Shown here: positions 12,990-26,400 of the stretch, piece after piece
Position numbering within the stretch: the stretch's first letter is position 1
Layout of the letters: every line of letters starts with the position of its first letter
DNA from: Sesamum alatum
Taxonomy: Eukaryota; Streptophyta; Magnoliopsida; Lamiales; Pedaliaceae
Direction of reading: 5' to 3'
Length of the DNA: 64,000 bases
Assembly: GCA_034509735.1 (NCBI GenBank)
Contig: JACGWO010000006.1
Coordinates: 37,875,141-37,939,140 of the forward strand
Made by a program: the position numbers and the translations under genes
Notes under the pieces: model-generated
What the model saw: the letters and a program-made list of their open reading frames with translations, nothing else
Database searches by the model: none
Told to the model about the DNA's origin: nothing

Positions 12990-15900
12990 TCATTCACACT
13001 TGATTGCGCGAGTGACTTCCCAATCAACCATGTCATGATCTTGCTCCATAAACCCTCCACAGTCCTGCCTTCTGCTGTTCACAATTGCTACAATAAACTT
13101 TTCATGCTCAAGGGATGACGGATACATGATTTGTTCTTCCTGAAGAATTCGAAGCAAGCAATTATCAGAAAGCTAACCAATTTTCACTACCTTTGAAATT
13201 TCTATTCGTAACTCACAGGACTTTTTGAGCTTTATCTACTGAATTCGTAACTGTTATTTGGTGGGGAAGGTTTTTAGGTGGATTTCTGCTTACCTCGGGT
13301 AGTTCATAGAACTCACTGGGAGATATTTGCAGCAACTCAGCAGCAGTCTGGCCGATACACCAGGCCAAAACCTTAGCTGTGTCATCTGCCAGAGTAATCA
13401 TTAATTGGAAGGTACGCTCCACTTCACCGTTGCAAATTCTATGGCAGAATTTGCATTCAAGATCTCCACTAGATGCCTTCTTATCGATAAGATGACCACA
13501 AAGGGTATGCATAAATCCTGTATCTACATGACAGTGTTCAATCTGATCCAGCCATACGCGGCATACCTGAAAAATGTAGGCAATGCTGTTATGACAAACC
13601 AAGATAAGTAGGGGAAAAAGTAACAAGTACTGATTCAAGTAATACAAGCACGAAACCAGAAGATATTGGTAAAGCCTTGTTCAAGAGTTAAGACCGTGTT
13701 ACATATAAGAAAGTTAAGATATCACCAAGAACATGCATCATTTCTTAGTGTTCTGCGCATGAAAATTAGCCTACGTATATTAACTAGCAGTGAGAAACAA
13801 TTCTTTATCATATAAAATTGTTAGTCAATGCATTAAATTTTCATGATTTTACGGATTATATGGAAATGTTTCATGCCCTAACAAGATCAAGATTTCAAAG
13901 CAAGTCGAGATAGAATAGGTATGTGAGAAAAGATTAATACAAGCAAGTAATTCTGGGACCAATTATTTAGGAGCTATAGTATGTTGAACTTTTATCACAT
14001 TCCTCCTTATGCATGCCCTTTTATTACTAGAAAATTGATGATCGGCAAGTGCAGTGAAGGAAACCTACCTGTACGCCGCTTGTATGGATGGATAGATCAG
14101 AAAGACACAATAATCTGTGAAGACAAGATGTATTGAGGAAAGCAGGCAAGCAACTCAAATTGAAGAATGATGATCCAGTGCCGTTCTCATACCATGATAG
14201 TTCAAGGCTGCAATAATCATAAGTGCTGATGTGCTGAATAATTATTTATTGGTTAAAAAGGAAGAATGCTTAAACACAAAATATGACAACTTAGAGAAGA
14301 ATGTCTCACATAAGTAAACTAGTACTCCACGCCAATGGTTTGCATGACTTAAAGAAGCTTATATCCCAGTATGTTACCTTTTTAGTGGAGTGAGCGAAGA
14401 GCTTAAACCAGATATGTAGACAGTATGACCCATCCCTAATCTTCCAAGCGACCTAGAGTACAATTTAAGTGCAAATTGGGTCAGGACATTTCTCTTGGCT
14501 TCTAAAATTAACTAGATCAACAAACAAGCAAACCATTTACAGTCAATCCTGAAAATTTGTGACCACAAATTGTTTTGAGTTTTAGAAACTTCCATATCTA
14601 AAAATTTGTCATTTCTTATAGCCAAGTATAAGAAGCATCGCTATATAGAGCGGGCATAGGTGAATTCCCAACATTATTACCAAGATGTAACAAAATGTAG
14701 CTTTGCCCATATTGCTCCAGTTGCATCTTCAATCCTCAAAGAAAACATGCCCTCTGATGCTCTTATGCTTGTAACAATTCCATAGAGACTAATGCTGGTC
14801 ATCTTGTCCCGTAGATCAACAACATAAGACTGCAAGACTTCAAACACAAACAAGGTTAATAAAATTTTTAAAATAGGAATGAAATTGAAGTATATGCTAG
14901 CCTATATGATGAAAAAGTTTAATGTTCTTAAATTCTGTTTTTATCAGATAGAGAGCAAGCTTACTCGGAAGGGGTAATTGCTAAAGTCAATCGACCCCTG
15001 AGAATCACAAGGTAATGTGACTTGAGAAACTATAGGTCCCTGACTCAGATTTGAGGCAGTCGACAACCTTGATCCTTGATAATGGTTCTGCGTCACGCAC
15101 ACCTGATAAAGACATGAGTTATTTGTTAATACACTTATAACTCATATGGTCTAAGATAGGTCATCAATTAATTATTCACATCTTACTTGTTCCTTGTGCA
15201 GAATAAGAGGCACCAAGTACAACTGGGTTGCACTACCATATTCCAGGCAAATTTCATCGCAAGTTTCAACAGAACCATCTATATCACTAGCGATAAATGG
15301 CCTATCAATGGCAAGCATACTTCCAACACTGCATAAAGTCAGAGGAAACATGCATGTATGACCATCAGAAAAAAGGAAAAAGAAAGGCCAATGACAAACA
15401 AAAATAGAAAATAAAATAAAATAATTAGCAAGGACTAACTCATAAGTCATCATACCTGAAGAGATTGGCAACTGGGACCTGCTCTCCCCAGAGAGAAAAC
15501 TTTAATCTCATGCCATCATTATCAACAAGTGTAATTTGTCTCCTCTGTAAGCTGCCATATTTACCCTGAACTTCTAGTGGTCCTATATGCTCAATTCTGT
15601 CCACGATTCAGAAATATGGGTTTACAGGTGACGTGACAGCAGATATAACAAAATACTGCAAAAGTTGCAATTTCATTGATGACTAGCAATATGCTAGTTT
15701 AATCATCGCTGATTAAAGGTTAAGTACCATTATTAGCCATACTGAAGTATACTTTGTAAGGTAACTTTTTTCTTTTTTTTCTTTTTTTGCTTGCACTTCC
15801 TTAAACATTTTAAAACAATCTTTTCTAAGGAAAATATTTTAAAGGAAGACAAATAATAGAACACCTTTTTCCCAAAGACCTTTTCAATAGACAGAAAGAC

Positions 15901-18533
15901 CAGATTAGACTGATTATCGAATAAGGGAGGAAAATCCAACTGGGACTGGTTTAGTTTAGTTTCAAAAAACACATGAAGTGAACAATATAACACCTTGCAT
16001 ACAATGAATAAGATGCCCCTTCCTTCACTGCATCAAGAGAAATTGAAGAGAAGGAATCAGAACAAAACTGCGCTCCAAGAAGCATGGCATCGTCATCTTC
16101 ATCCTGTACCAAAATAATGGAATCTACTAAGGCATTTGCATTAGTAAACAGTTTATGGCAATGCATACAGAGAAATGCATGAGACTAGATATTGACTGCT
16201 AAAATCATAGAAGGTAACAGGTAAGAATAAGATTCTTCTCTGCCATTGATACTAGGAACTCCATTAATTTTATTTGTTACTCCTACACAATGAACTTTTT
16301 CAGTGATCACAGATGAATGATGAGTTAATTACTTGAATTTCAGAGACATGCAGTGGAAAGCAAAAAAAAAAAAAAAAGACAAAACTCAGCATCGAAGTTC
16401 AACATTGAGAAACAAGAAAGAATGGAGAGATAGAAGCTACCTCATCCAGCAGTACAACAAAATACTCAGTTGGTAAAAGGCGTGCAAACACTGAACTCCC
16501 TGTGGCAACCCGAAGATAGCAACCAGTTAACAAAACTTCACGGCCTTTTCTCAGAATCCCATTTTTGGGATCAGCAATGCTGTAAAACCTGCCTTTGAGA
16601 GCAAGTGAGATCATTCATATAGACACAAGTTCATGAAAGTAAATAGTAATATTTAGACCCCATACTCTATTTAGCAACTTAAGTTTTGTTTCTTGCATCA
16701 CATACTTCTACTTTATTTATTTTTCTGCTTTCTGATCCTGAAAATTTTGTTACACAATGGTCATAACCTCAGTCTGTCCAAACCCCAGCCAGCCCAATCC
16801 ATTAACCACTTTTAATGGAATCCAGAAAACAAATGAGCAACAGAATTGACCAATCACCCAAAGAAAGCTAAGGTATTAAATAGCTTCTGCAGGCATTTTA
16901 GCTAATTATATTACACTACAATATAATAGATCCCAGTTAAGTGGTGTGCCTTCAAGATGCAACAGTGAAGAGCAAGAAATGACACTACTAAATAAATCAT
17001 TCGCGTGTCATGGTATAATTAAGGACTTGGGTGGTTAGACGGAGCAGCATATTGGAACAAACTAAGATGACTATTGCATGACATAAACAGTTACTTCTGG
17101 ACTTATTTTTAAACTTCATGAAAAGAAACAAAAATAAAGGATTAGTATGCTTTTTGTGTTACCTCCTGTGAAGATATAGATCTATAGTATTGGAGCTCCA
17201 AATATCCCCCAAAGTCAGCATATAGATGTTTGTTCCTGCAAGTTAGCACATGAATACAAATTAATCAAACTAGGAAACAAGAATTCTTCAGACATAATCA
17301 ATGGCAAACTACTCAACCACCAGGCAGGACAATTCAGCATAATATAGTCAACCAAGCTAATGAAAGCGATATAGTCTTGGTACTTCTCATGACATAAAAA
17401 AATCCAACGTGATGGAGCTAACTCATAAAATGAGTTGTATTACTTTCTCTTTGTGTATAATAAGATTAACAAATTCCTGACAAATTAATATTCACCAAAA
17501 ATGAGAAGGCTTACATCACTCATACCTGGAAGAGTGAAAGCATCAATTATAACTGCTTCAATGACACTACTCAATGACAAGAACTTCTTCTCGTATATTG
17601 AATCAATTGTAATGGTGTTTGGGAGCTTTGCTCTCTTATGCTTCCTCTTTAACTTGGCAATAAAATCGGGCTGTTTTTTTGGAGCTCCACTTCTGTTGTA
17701 CTCATTCCAAGCCTGGATATACACATATAGACATGGAGTATCACATATCCACAACGAGAAGATAGATTAAGTGTCTATATCTGGTTATGTGTAACAGAAA
17801 TACGGTTTTACAGATATCACTCCCAAAATAATATCTATTGTGCGGATTAAAAAGAAAAAGAAACAGAAATAAGGTTTTACAGACATCACTCCCAAAATAA
17901 TATCTATTATGCGGATTAAAAAGAAAAAGAAAGAAAGAAAGCAATACATATCAGAAAAGTTTGAGTAACAACAAATTGCGAATTCTGGACACCACTGAAA
18001 GCTCCTATAGATAAACATACTCCCTTTACTCTTAACTGAAAGCCTATAATTAGGATTTAAATAAAAGCCTTAAGCAAAATAAGTGGCAGATACCCGAGGA
18101 AGCTCTGTTAGTCATAGCTAGACACATAATCAGTTTCCCGTCAGTGAAACCTAAATTCATATATAAAAAAATAACTATCTAAACACTCTTATCCAGCATA
18201 ATTAATCAAAATTAATCACACCTTAACAAAATTGTAAAACGAAAATACCAGAGAAAGCTCCGAAAGCAAAATAGCAGGGGTTACACCACTCGAGTAAGCA
18301 ACGCAAGTTTTGATAATCCGATTCGCAATCCAGCTCCAACCAGGACAATGCACCGAATCTTCTTCTAAATCACCTGCATTCTGGTACAGAATCGACTTCG
18401 CGTAGTTGATGAATTTGAGAAATGGATCCTTTTCCTCTTCTTCGTCGATAACATCTGACTGTTCTATCTCCATGGCTGCGGTCTCATTGTCTATCATGAA
18501 GTCATCAAGCACCTGATCATGGGGAGAGTCCAT
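12990..18533 (-). CDS. Multi-OB-fold nucleic-acid-binding protein (CDC24-OB/RPA1-like)
   Basis: Thirteen exons keep phase to 669 residues: 18249-18533, 17526-17712, 17163-17235, 16441-16588, 15994-16103, 15456-15596, 15187-15328, 14965-15102, 14681-14829, 14378-14452, 14069-14207, 13294-13566, 12990-13139. The start is acidic (MDSPHDQVLDDF). Later exons show repeated OB-fold sequence: a GREVLLTGCYLRVATGS strand block, RRQITLVDNDGMRLKFSLWG, SLYGIVTSIRASEGMFSLRI followed by EDATGAIWAK, and a C-terminal segment with a CGH...CKFCHRIC zinc-knuckle-like cluster followed by LADDTAKVLAW, as in the last OB fold of RPA1. This suggests single-stranded DNA binding in replication, repair or telomere work. 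I lean to the family with Pfam 'CDC24 OB domain 1-3', but that is from memory; a CTC1-, MEIOB- or RADX-related protein is the alternative. The gene model is firm, the name is not. Confidence 0.88.
17794..17931. repeat. 69-bp tandem duplication in intron 1 of the OB-fold gene
   Basis: Two near-identical 69-bp units (17794-17862 and 17863-17931) start ACAGAAATA(C/A)GGTTTTACA and end in an AAAAAGAAAAAGAAA tract. Only a few substitutions separate them, so the duplication is recent. It is intronic and has no coding effect. Confidence 0.85.
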
Positions 18534-19351
18534 TTTTCCTCAGATCTATAGAGATAGGAGTTTGAAACCCTAGTTGAAATGGCGGGTTCGTGATTTTATA
18601 TTCTGGTTCGGCGCGGGAAATTTTTCAATGCTGCCTTTAACGATTTGAAAAATGAAAGACGAAGGCTGGAGTCTGGGCTCAACTATGGGCCCAAGTCTAG
18701 GCTCATATTGGGCTTGGGCCTCATTGGACCTCTCCCAAGCATGATGCTCCTTCCATGCATCAAAAAATAATTTTTTAAAAAACTTTTTCCCATATTAAAA
18801 TGGGCTTTTGTGAAATACTCTCGTATTGTTTGAAATATTACGTTCCCTTAAAATTAATAGTCATCTCACATTGTTTGAAAAATTACGTTTTCTTAAAATT
18901 AATAGTCATCTAATAAATACTCTGTGAAAGCTTAATGTAGGAAATATATATTAGACGACAATAATTGTTAAGGGTATTTATAATATTTCAAATAATTAGA
19001 TAATATTTATAATTATGACAAACTCAAAAAAATCTGTTGTAATTTACCCTAAATTGTAACCTAAAAATAGTGGTTTAACATTACTGATAATAATTTTCCC
19101 AGTAAATTTTATGGAATTTCATGTACTCCAATTTATTTTTTCTTTAATTTTGTCCATGAAGAAACAAATTTCTTATACATGGGCATGCATCAGGAGTCGC
19201 ATTTGCAAAGTCCTGTATCTTCACATTTCACTTCATACAATAGGACTTGAAAATTTTCTCTACAAAATGACAGTACAAGTTCAGTATAAGAACAAATTTA
19301 CAAGTTTGGTTTGTGTTTTTAAATCTTGTTATGAACAAAACTAGGAATGAG
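18534..19351. other. Spacer between the OB-fold gene 5' end and the HCF107 3' end
   Basis: The left part is the promoter/leader of the OB-fold gene. Positions 18828-18915 contain a diverged direct repeat (TTGTTTGAAA...AAAATTAATAGTCATCT twice). About 18940-19057 is a fragment of MITE family A (TATTTATAATTATGACAAA...TTGTAATTTACCC). The right part is presumably the HCF107 3'UTR. There is no gene. Confidence 0.55.
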
Positions 19352-22238
19352 TCACAGCTTTGGCGCTGCTGCGACATTCTTGTTGTCTGATCTCCGCATG
19401 TTTGCTGCAGATTTAGCACTCTTTGAAAAGGCCACCCGAGATGGTCCCAATTGAACCTCCAGTTTTGAAGGGTCCAATGACAGTTTTTCTCGTATAAACT
19501 CATCTAAGTTGAAACCACTTCCACTTCCAGTTGTGCTACCAGTGGCGAGATCACTAGAAAATCCTCCCGATTGCTCATTTTCGCCACGATCATCACTAGC
19601 CGAAGAGTCCATGGCTTTCTCTATGTTTAAAAGTCTCTTTATGCTGTCGATGGCTGGATCAATAATGTCCAAGAATCCCATTATCCATGATGCATCATCA
19701 ACTATTTCAGTACGCTGTCGCAAGAAACAAGAATCAGACTCACAGTCATTCGGTTTTTCACTGAAATTTGGATTGCTTGTTTGTACTAAAAAGGTATTGT
19801 TTGTCAAATACCTGCTGGAAGTAGAGGTTGCGAATTTCTTCTGCGCGAACAGAATTTCCTTGGTCTTCTTCCAGAGACGCCCACGTCATCCACGTTACAT
19901 AACTTTGAGAGTTAATGTTGAGTGAAGATCTAAATAATCTCCGAGCTGCTGATAGGTTGCCAACCCTTTGTTCTAAAACACCCCAAGCCTGCAGTGTGAG
20001 GAAACGGGCAGGGCGGTGTGAGAAAACAGTAGAATTGCAGATAAAAGGCAAGCTACGATTCGTTGAGAAAGCAAGTTTTCTGTAGTATTGATAACAAATA
20101 CTTCAAGAAATAAAGAAATTTCACAAAAGTGTATCCTTCATGAGACGTGCATATCCGTCACCTGAAGACATCGGGCAGCGCTTTCAGTCGTTGAATCTAT
20201 TGACAGTGCTTTTTGGTATAACTCCCTAGCGGTGGCTAAGTTCCCTTCTTTCCACTCCATCCAACCCCAAGCCTGAAATCAGCAAATAGTACATCATCAC
20301 TAGTTAAAATCTCATGTCTGAGATATGACAGAACAACATTATTTATGATGGGATCCCTAATGCAGTAGAGTTTCCAAACTCTGTTCACATTAAAGATAGA
20401 CGTAACAGCTTAGTGTAAATAAAGTAAAAAACTAGATTTTATTTCATTATAAACAAAATAATTACTTACAATCCACACCGGTTGATGCCTTGGATCCAGT
20501 TCAGATGCCCGCCTGAAAAGCACTCGTGCTAGATTTGCCGTAGAGTATCTGTATTCCAATAATGCGAGTGACTGCAGAAGCACTGGATCTCTTGGATTCA
20601 CTGCATGGCCTACTTTCAGTAGCTTCCTTGCTAACTCAACATTGCCTAGATTAGCTTCAAAAACTCCCCATACATGCCATGCAAACCTATTCTTAGGACT
20701 AGCCTGGACGGCTTTCTGCTCCAACGAAAGACGACATATAGTTATTAATAAAGCATCGAAACGACCCTCTCCATGATGCAGAATGAAATATTTTTTAAGA
20801 CAATTAAGACATCAAAGAAACAAACCTCAAAAAGCGTCCTGGCAGCACGGTTATTCTCCTGCTGTGCCTCAAGCTGAGCCCACGCCTTTCAAAACACAAA
20901 GAGTACGACACTAAGCAACCGTTACAATTTCAAGGAAATAGGCAATCATGAATCTTGAAACTTACCAGCCAACTTGCACAGCTTCTCGGATTGCACTTGG
21001 TTGCTTGCCTGAATAAATATCGAGCTTGTTCATACCGCTTTGCTCTAACTTCAAGGAGTGCAAGTGTTTGGTATATATACTCATTCCCACCACAAAATTT
21101 GAGACCCTTACCAAGAAGATTCCTTGCTTTCTTAATATTCCCCTGTTTCATCTCCAAGACTGCCCATCCATGCCAGGCCGCAATGTGCCGCTTGTCAGCA
21201 ACTGTAGCAGCATCAAACAATTCTCTAGCTCTCCTTGTATTCCCCACCTTAGTTTCCAGAACAGCCCAACACTAGCACAAAAGAACATAACTCCAAGTAT
21301 GAATTACCATGGATCACATTAACTAGCTGTTGCATAGGGAAACATTAACATTACGGCATAAATGCAATTTAAACCCTTAACATTACCTACCTGCCATATG
21401 TATGAATTTTCCCCTTGAGTAGCCTGACATCCCTTTTCATAAACAGCTCTGGCTTCATTCATTTTTGACTGTTTGCTCAAAGTCTTGCCTAAGGCCACAT
21501 AGGGCCTCCCATCTTCTGGCCAATAGCTTATACACTTCAAAACATCACACATAATTGATAAAATAAGCATTCAGTTTCACCAAACATCAAGAAAATCTCT
21601 ACATAAAGAAACTAACATCCTATATATATTCAACAAAGAAATTCCTTTGCCTCAATATCTACCTTCCTAAGTATCTCCTCTGCTTCTTGGTACCGATAAT
21701 TCCGTGCGAAAATCTTAGCTCTGTACAAAGCCAAATCCAAATTGACCATAAGGGGCTTCTCGTCAGAACTGGACTCAACTCTCAGGGGCTCAAATATGGG
21801 CATTTTCTTAGCAAATCTCGAGAGCCCTTCATCGATACCGGAAGACGCCGTAAGCTCTTTCAGCTTACCAGAACTTCCACCTTCTGCGGATGCTGTCACT
21901 TGTTCATCAGAAAACTCCATGACCGGCCTACGCACGACTAACAACTCCTCCAAAGACTTCTTGGCTTTCATGATCTCTTCATCAAAACCATCTACATCTT
22001 CCATGTCACTGTCTTCAGCTTGTGATCCCGAATTCTGAGGCTTTTCTTGAAGAGCAGGCGATGATGATGATGATTCATGATGAGAATGTATGGGAGGTAA
22101 AACACGGTGTGTAGTAGAGGGAGAATGAGGAGTTTTCAAAGGTACAATGAAATGAAACCTTGAGGAGTTGGGATTCTGAGAAGGGGAAAAGAGAGTGAAT
22201 TTTGAGCTTGAGGAAGGAGAAGAAGAGAACATGTTCAT
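19352..22238 (-). CDS. HCF107: HCF107-like HAT/TPR RNA-tether protein of the chloroplast
   Basis: Eight exons in phase give 660 residues (Arabidopsis HCF107 is about 650): 21663-22238, 21391-21534, 20966-21271, 20826-20885, 20470-20715, 20162-20272, 19812-19988, 19352-19714. The N-terminus is rich in Ser/Pro with few acidic residues (MNMFSSSPSSSSKF...), typical of a plastid transit peptide. An acidic linker follows, then about eleven half-a-TPR units recognisable by W..W/G.LE...GN...AR.L(F/L) (for example AWHGWAVLEMKQGNIKKAR). HCF107 is known to bind the psbH 5' region, define that RNA end and support PsbH and PsbB synthesis in photosystem II. The C-terminal exon is Ser/Gly-rich, without repeats. 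The start is the first ATG, 2 bp downstream of a (CT)n tract in the leader. No damage is visible. Confidence 0.94.
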
Positions 22239-22239
22239 T

Positions 22240-22274
<35 letters not shown>
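22240..22274. repeat. (CT)n/(GA)n microsatellite in the HCF107 leader
   Basis: A nearly perfect CT run (GA on the transcribed strand) lies immediately upstream of the HCF107 start codon. Pyrimidine/GA repeats in leaders and core promoters are common in plants and may mark the transcription start region. Confidence 0.85.
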
Positions 22275-22276
<2 letters not shown>

Positions 22277-23425
22277 GGATGAATAAACTGTATGCTTTTT
22301 ACAGGGGAAAGTAGTTGGGCGGGGAAGCTTCAGGGGAATTCATGTGTTGAATGACCAAAACATCCTTAAATAATTTTATACTTTTTGATAAATTGATATT
22401 TTGATTAGCAAGAATGTTGTATATCTTCTTTTTTTTCTTATATGGTTAAGAAAGAAGAATGTTGTATTTGGTGGGTGTGAGATGACAGCAAGAAGGTGTT
22501 GAAGGTAATTTGGTAGGAAGAAGGCAGTGTCTGGTCAGGAAATGGCCAAGTCGTCCAAACATTGGGTGGCTCATAACTAGATTTTCTCTGCCAAATGTAA
22601 CCCTTTTGTTGGACGCTTTAAATATTCATCTTCCACTTCATATATTAGACCATATCTGACTCAACATGTCCTTGTTCAGTGTCGCATAAATGGAAGTTCA
22701 ATTTTTTCATTATAAAATAGAATGGTATTATAATTTATTTAACGGACACATATATATTTTCTAGATAAAAAAAATACTTTCTAAACATATAAATACTGTA
22801 AATCTGATATGCATAACATACAGATATCAAATAAAAATATAAAAAATTTCATCATTTTGCAATGAAATATTGTAAGTGCATAAATATTATATCATTTTTC
22901 TAGGACATAAATCCTATCTTAACATGTGGCCCATTTTTAAGATATTATTTAATCATAACTGGGCCACCAGTACAGACTTCAAATGATACAGTCGCCTCTG
23001 CCTTGCCTGTGCACTACTACTCTCAGCAATGATCTTTTCCCCTAGCAATTCATCAAGAGTGAGAGGCAAGCAAGGGAATGACAGACAGTCTAAACACCTC
23101 ACTGAAACAAAAGTGTTTATTGTAAAAAGGCTAAATAGATACTACTGATGCAGGAAACCTGTTACTACTTCCCAACAAAGGAAAACAAAGAAGGCCGGGT
23201 TCACGAAAATATGTCATAACCAAAAATTATTACATATAAGTAGCATAAAGAATGGCAAAATCAACTTCAATCTTCCTCCAGTATAGATTTACCCTACTAT
23301 TGACTGCACTGAATAGTATTCGGGTGCACCAGACTGCCAGGGCGCAATGGACGACCAGCTCAAGGAAACATAAAGATCACATCCATTCTATGTTACCGAG
23401 TAACAAGAAGTATTACCAGTAAATC
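22275..23425. other. HCF107 promoter and FIP1-like 3' region
   Basis: No coding sequence is seen. The left part contains the HCF107 upstream region; the right part, from about 23000, is likely the 3'UTR of the next minus-strand gene. I see no repeat family in it. Confidence 0.5.
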
Positions 23426-26400
23426 TTAGAGCCACCTCCTTTTTCTTGCTGGTCTTTCTAGTTTATCTGTAGCAGTTTCAACATCCAAATCAGGCAAATG
23501 CTTGGAATTGGGAGTCTTCGCGCAATCCCTGTTCGAGGTAATGGGCTCCTTAAATCGCTCTCTTCGCCTTTCCATCTTTGCCATAATCTCCTGAATCTTC
23601 TGATCACCAAGTATTTCAACGATGGCATTGCCTTTTGAAGCAGTTTCTGGGCACTCCATTTCATTGATATGTGTCATATCTACACGTTTCAGGGAGTCCT
23701 CATTAATTTCTTCAGTAATTATCTGACCTTCCTCAATATCCAGATCATTCTGCAGGTTTCCGGAGGACTTATCGTGCCGATTTTTGCCACTAATGTCAGT
23801 ATCTACCTTTCTTTCACTTGTTAAAACAGCTTTCTCTGGGTTAAAATTGGCCAAGTCCTGAGAACTTTCGGGCTTCTGATTGTCATTCCATTCCGTGAAA
23901 TCATGCCTGCTATGATGTTTATCAACTCCAGCTCCACAGGTTCTTCTTAAGGACTGCAAGGTGCACTGCCAAAAGTGGACATCAAAATCAAATGTTCTAC
24001 AGTCTTAATGAAGAACAACGGCCATATTGTCAGAATAAATAAATTGAGATTAGACAAACAAAAAAAGTTGTCACCGCACACATTAAAGAAAAACTCCAGG
24101 GTAAGAGGTTAAGCCAGATTATTCACATGATCTCACATCCAACAGAAGAAAACAATTGCTCAACGACTAGGACAGTTTCCTTGTTCAGATTTGACTTGTA
24201 AAGAAATAATTACAACAAATATCTAACAACTTCAACAAGCGACAGCACAGGTTGTCTCAGAATAGTTTCCACAAACTAATTCTTATCTGAAGAGTGCAAC
24301 GAACACAAAGAAATGTCAAAACAACTAAGACCATTAGGACTAATTCCTGTCAGAAACGGAACCAGGTTAGAGGACGCATAAATTTGACATCAATGAGCCA
24401 ACAAACCTTATCAATATAAGCATACAGCAAAGTAAAGCAATTATTGAAACTTAGATAAGTCAAGAAAATTATATTGGGTATATTATATACCATTGAAACC
24501 AAATGCGTAAGTACGCTTAGGCATCAATTATGCAAGTTATTATAACAAGTGTCACAGACAGGAAGAGTAGTGTGGCATCTTGAACTAATTGCACTGGGAA
24601 AAAGTACAACAAATGTGACCTGACAGCATTATGGTCTTTGAATGTTATGATTAAAGAATAAATTATGAGAAAAGAACAATGCTTCAAGAATAAAAATGAA
24701 CAATTAAGGTCAAGCAGAGTACACTACAATCTTGCACAGATTTTGATAATATATCTCACATCATGTAGAAGCATTTAAATGACAATGCTGGGCATCTTCA
24801 CCCCATTAAATCAATCCAACCTTTCACCAGAATTACAACCATTAGAAAGGAGGGAGAGAATACATATCAAGACTTTTGTAAAGACATTGTACTGACAAGG
24901 TGGCTGAGTGACTTAAAATACCAAAAGGTGATGCATTATGGGATCATCAGCACCAGAAATCCACAAAGGGATTCTCCCTTAAATTATATTGATGATTAAA
25001 TGGTCTGATTAGGAATAAAGTTAATGAAGATAAAAATCATAAGTACTTGCTGAAAATTGCTCTTCACCCACTACATCAATTTGGAGCCAGCATTGTAGAT
25101 ATCTGGGTGCAAACACTAAAATATTGCAGCAGAAGAAAAACAATAATAATAAAAAAGAGGGAAATATATGCAAAGATTAATAAAGAGAACAACACAAGAT
25201 GACACCACCTTAATAATATATACTTGCCCACAAAATATGGGGCAATTGCTCTATTCAATGAAATGATACAGGGTATTGACCTCAATTTCCCCAATTTTAC
25301 CTCTTTGCCCACAACAACCAAGCAAGGATCAACCTCGGATCTTGGGTGCATCTGGGCACGACTATCAGGTTGGATAAAAAGAGATCCGCCAAATTGATTA
25401 CTGTGATCTTCTTCTTGCATCCTTCTAAATCTATTTCTACCCATATCTCTTTCATCAACAAGTTCTGCAACACAATCAAATGCACGTCTATAATCAGGCT
25501 CATTATTCCCTGAAATTCTTTCAAAATGATATGATGGGCCCTCATTGTGGAACATAGTATCATCCTGCTGCCTTGACTTATATATCTCTCCTCTTGAATG
25601 CAATAGTTCATGTTGTTCATAGCGCCTTCCCTGAACAAAACAATCTTCACTATGATGACCCTTGTTACTTTTGTTCCAAGCATAAGTGTCGGTAGATCGC
25701 GGGTGATCTCTTGTTCCACCATGATCATCCTCAGGATGATGATACCTGAGTCCTTCACTTTTATCGAAAGTGGCAATATTAGTACTATATCGCCGACTTT
25801 TTATGTGCATTTCTTTCCATGAGCCCCGCACATTTCTTTTAAGAATCCCAGTTTCTGGTCCAGCAGCTCCCTGAAATAGTTCCCTGCCAGAAGCAGTGGG
25901 CTCTTGATAAGAATGAAAAGGAAGAAGCCGCTGTTTGATGCATCTCCTATCATTTTCCTCCTTTTCAATATACAATAAGTTGTCTGAACTATTAAAAGGA
26001 CTATCACGTCTTCTCTTGCCAATTCTGGAGCTCTCCACTTTTCTTCCATCAGAATATATGTTTCTATCATATCTATAATCAAGATGATCTCTATCTCTCT
26101 CCCCACCTGGCATAAATATTCTACCTTTCGGAGGTCTGTTAATATAATCTGGAAGTGGTGACAAGTAGTCTCTTTCTATTCTCCTTCTGAATTGCATTGT
26201 ATCTCCTTTAACACTGAATGGAGTATCTCTTCTAGTAACTGCAGCTGAGGAGTATATCGGTATTAACTTCCTTGAGTCCTCGATATCGCCCCGAACAGTA
26301 TGTCTCCAATTGCGAAACCAATCAGCTTCTGAAGCTACATAGTCCATCTTACTACGTTTTCTCTCAAGAAAATTTTGTCTTCCAGAGATGTTATCACTAT

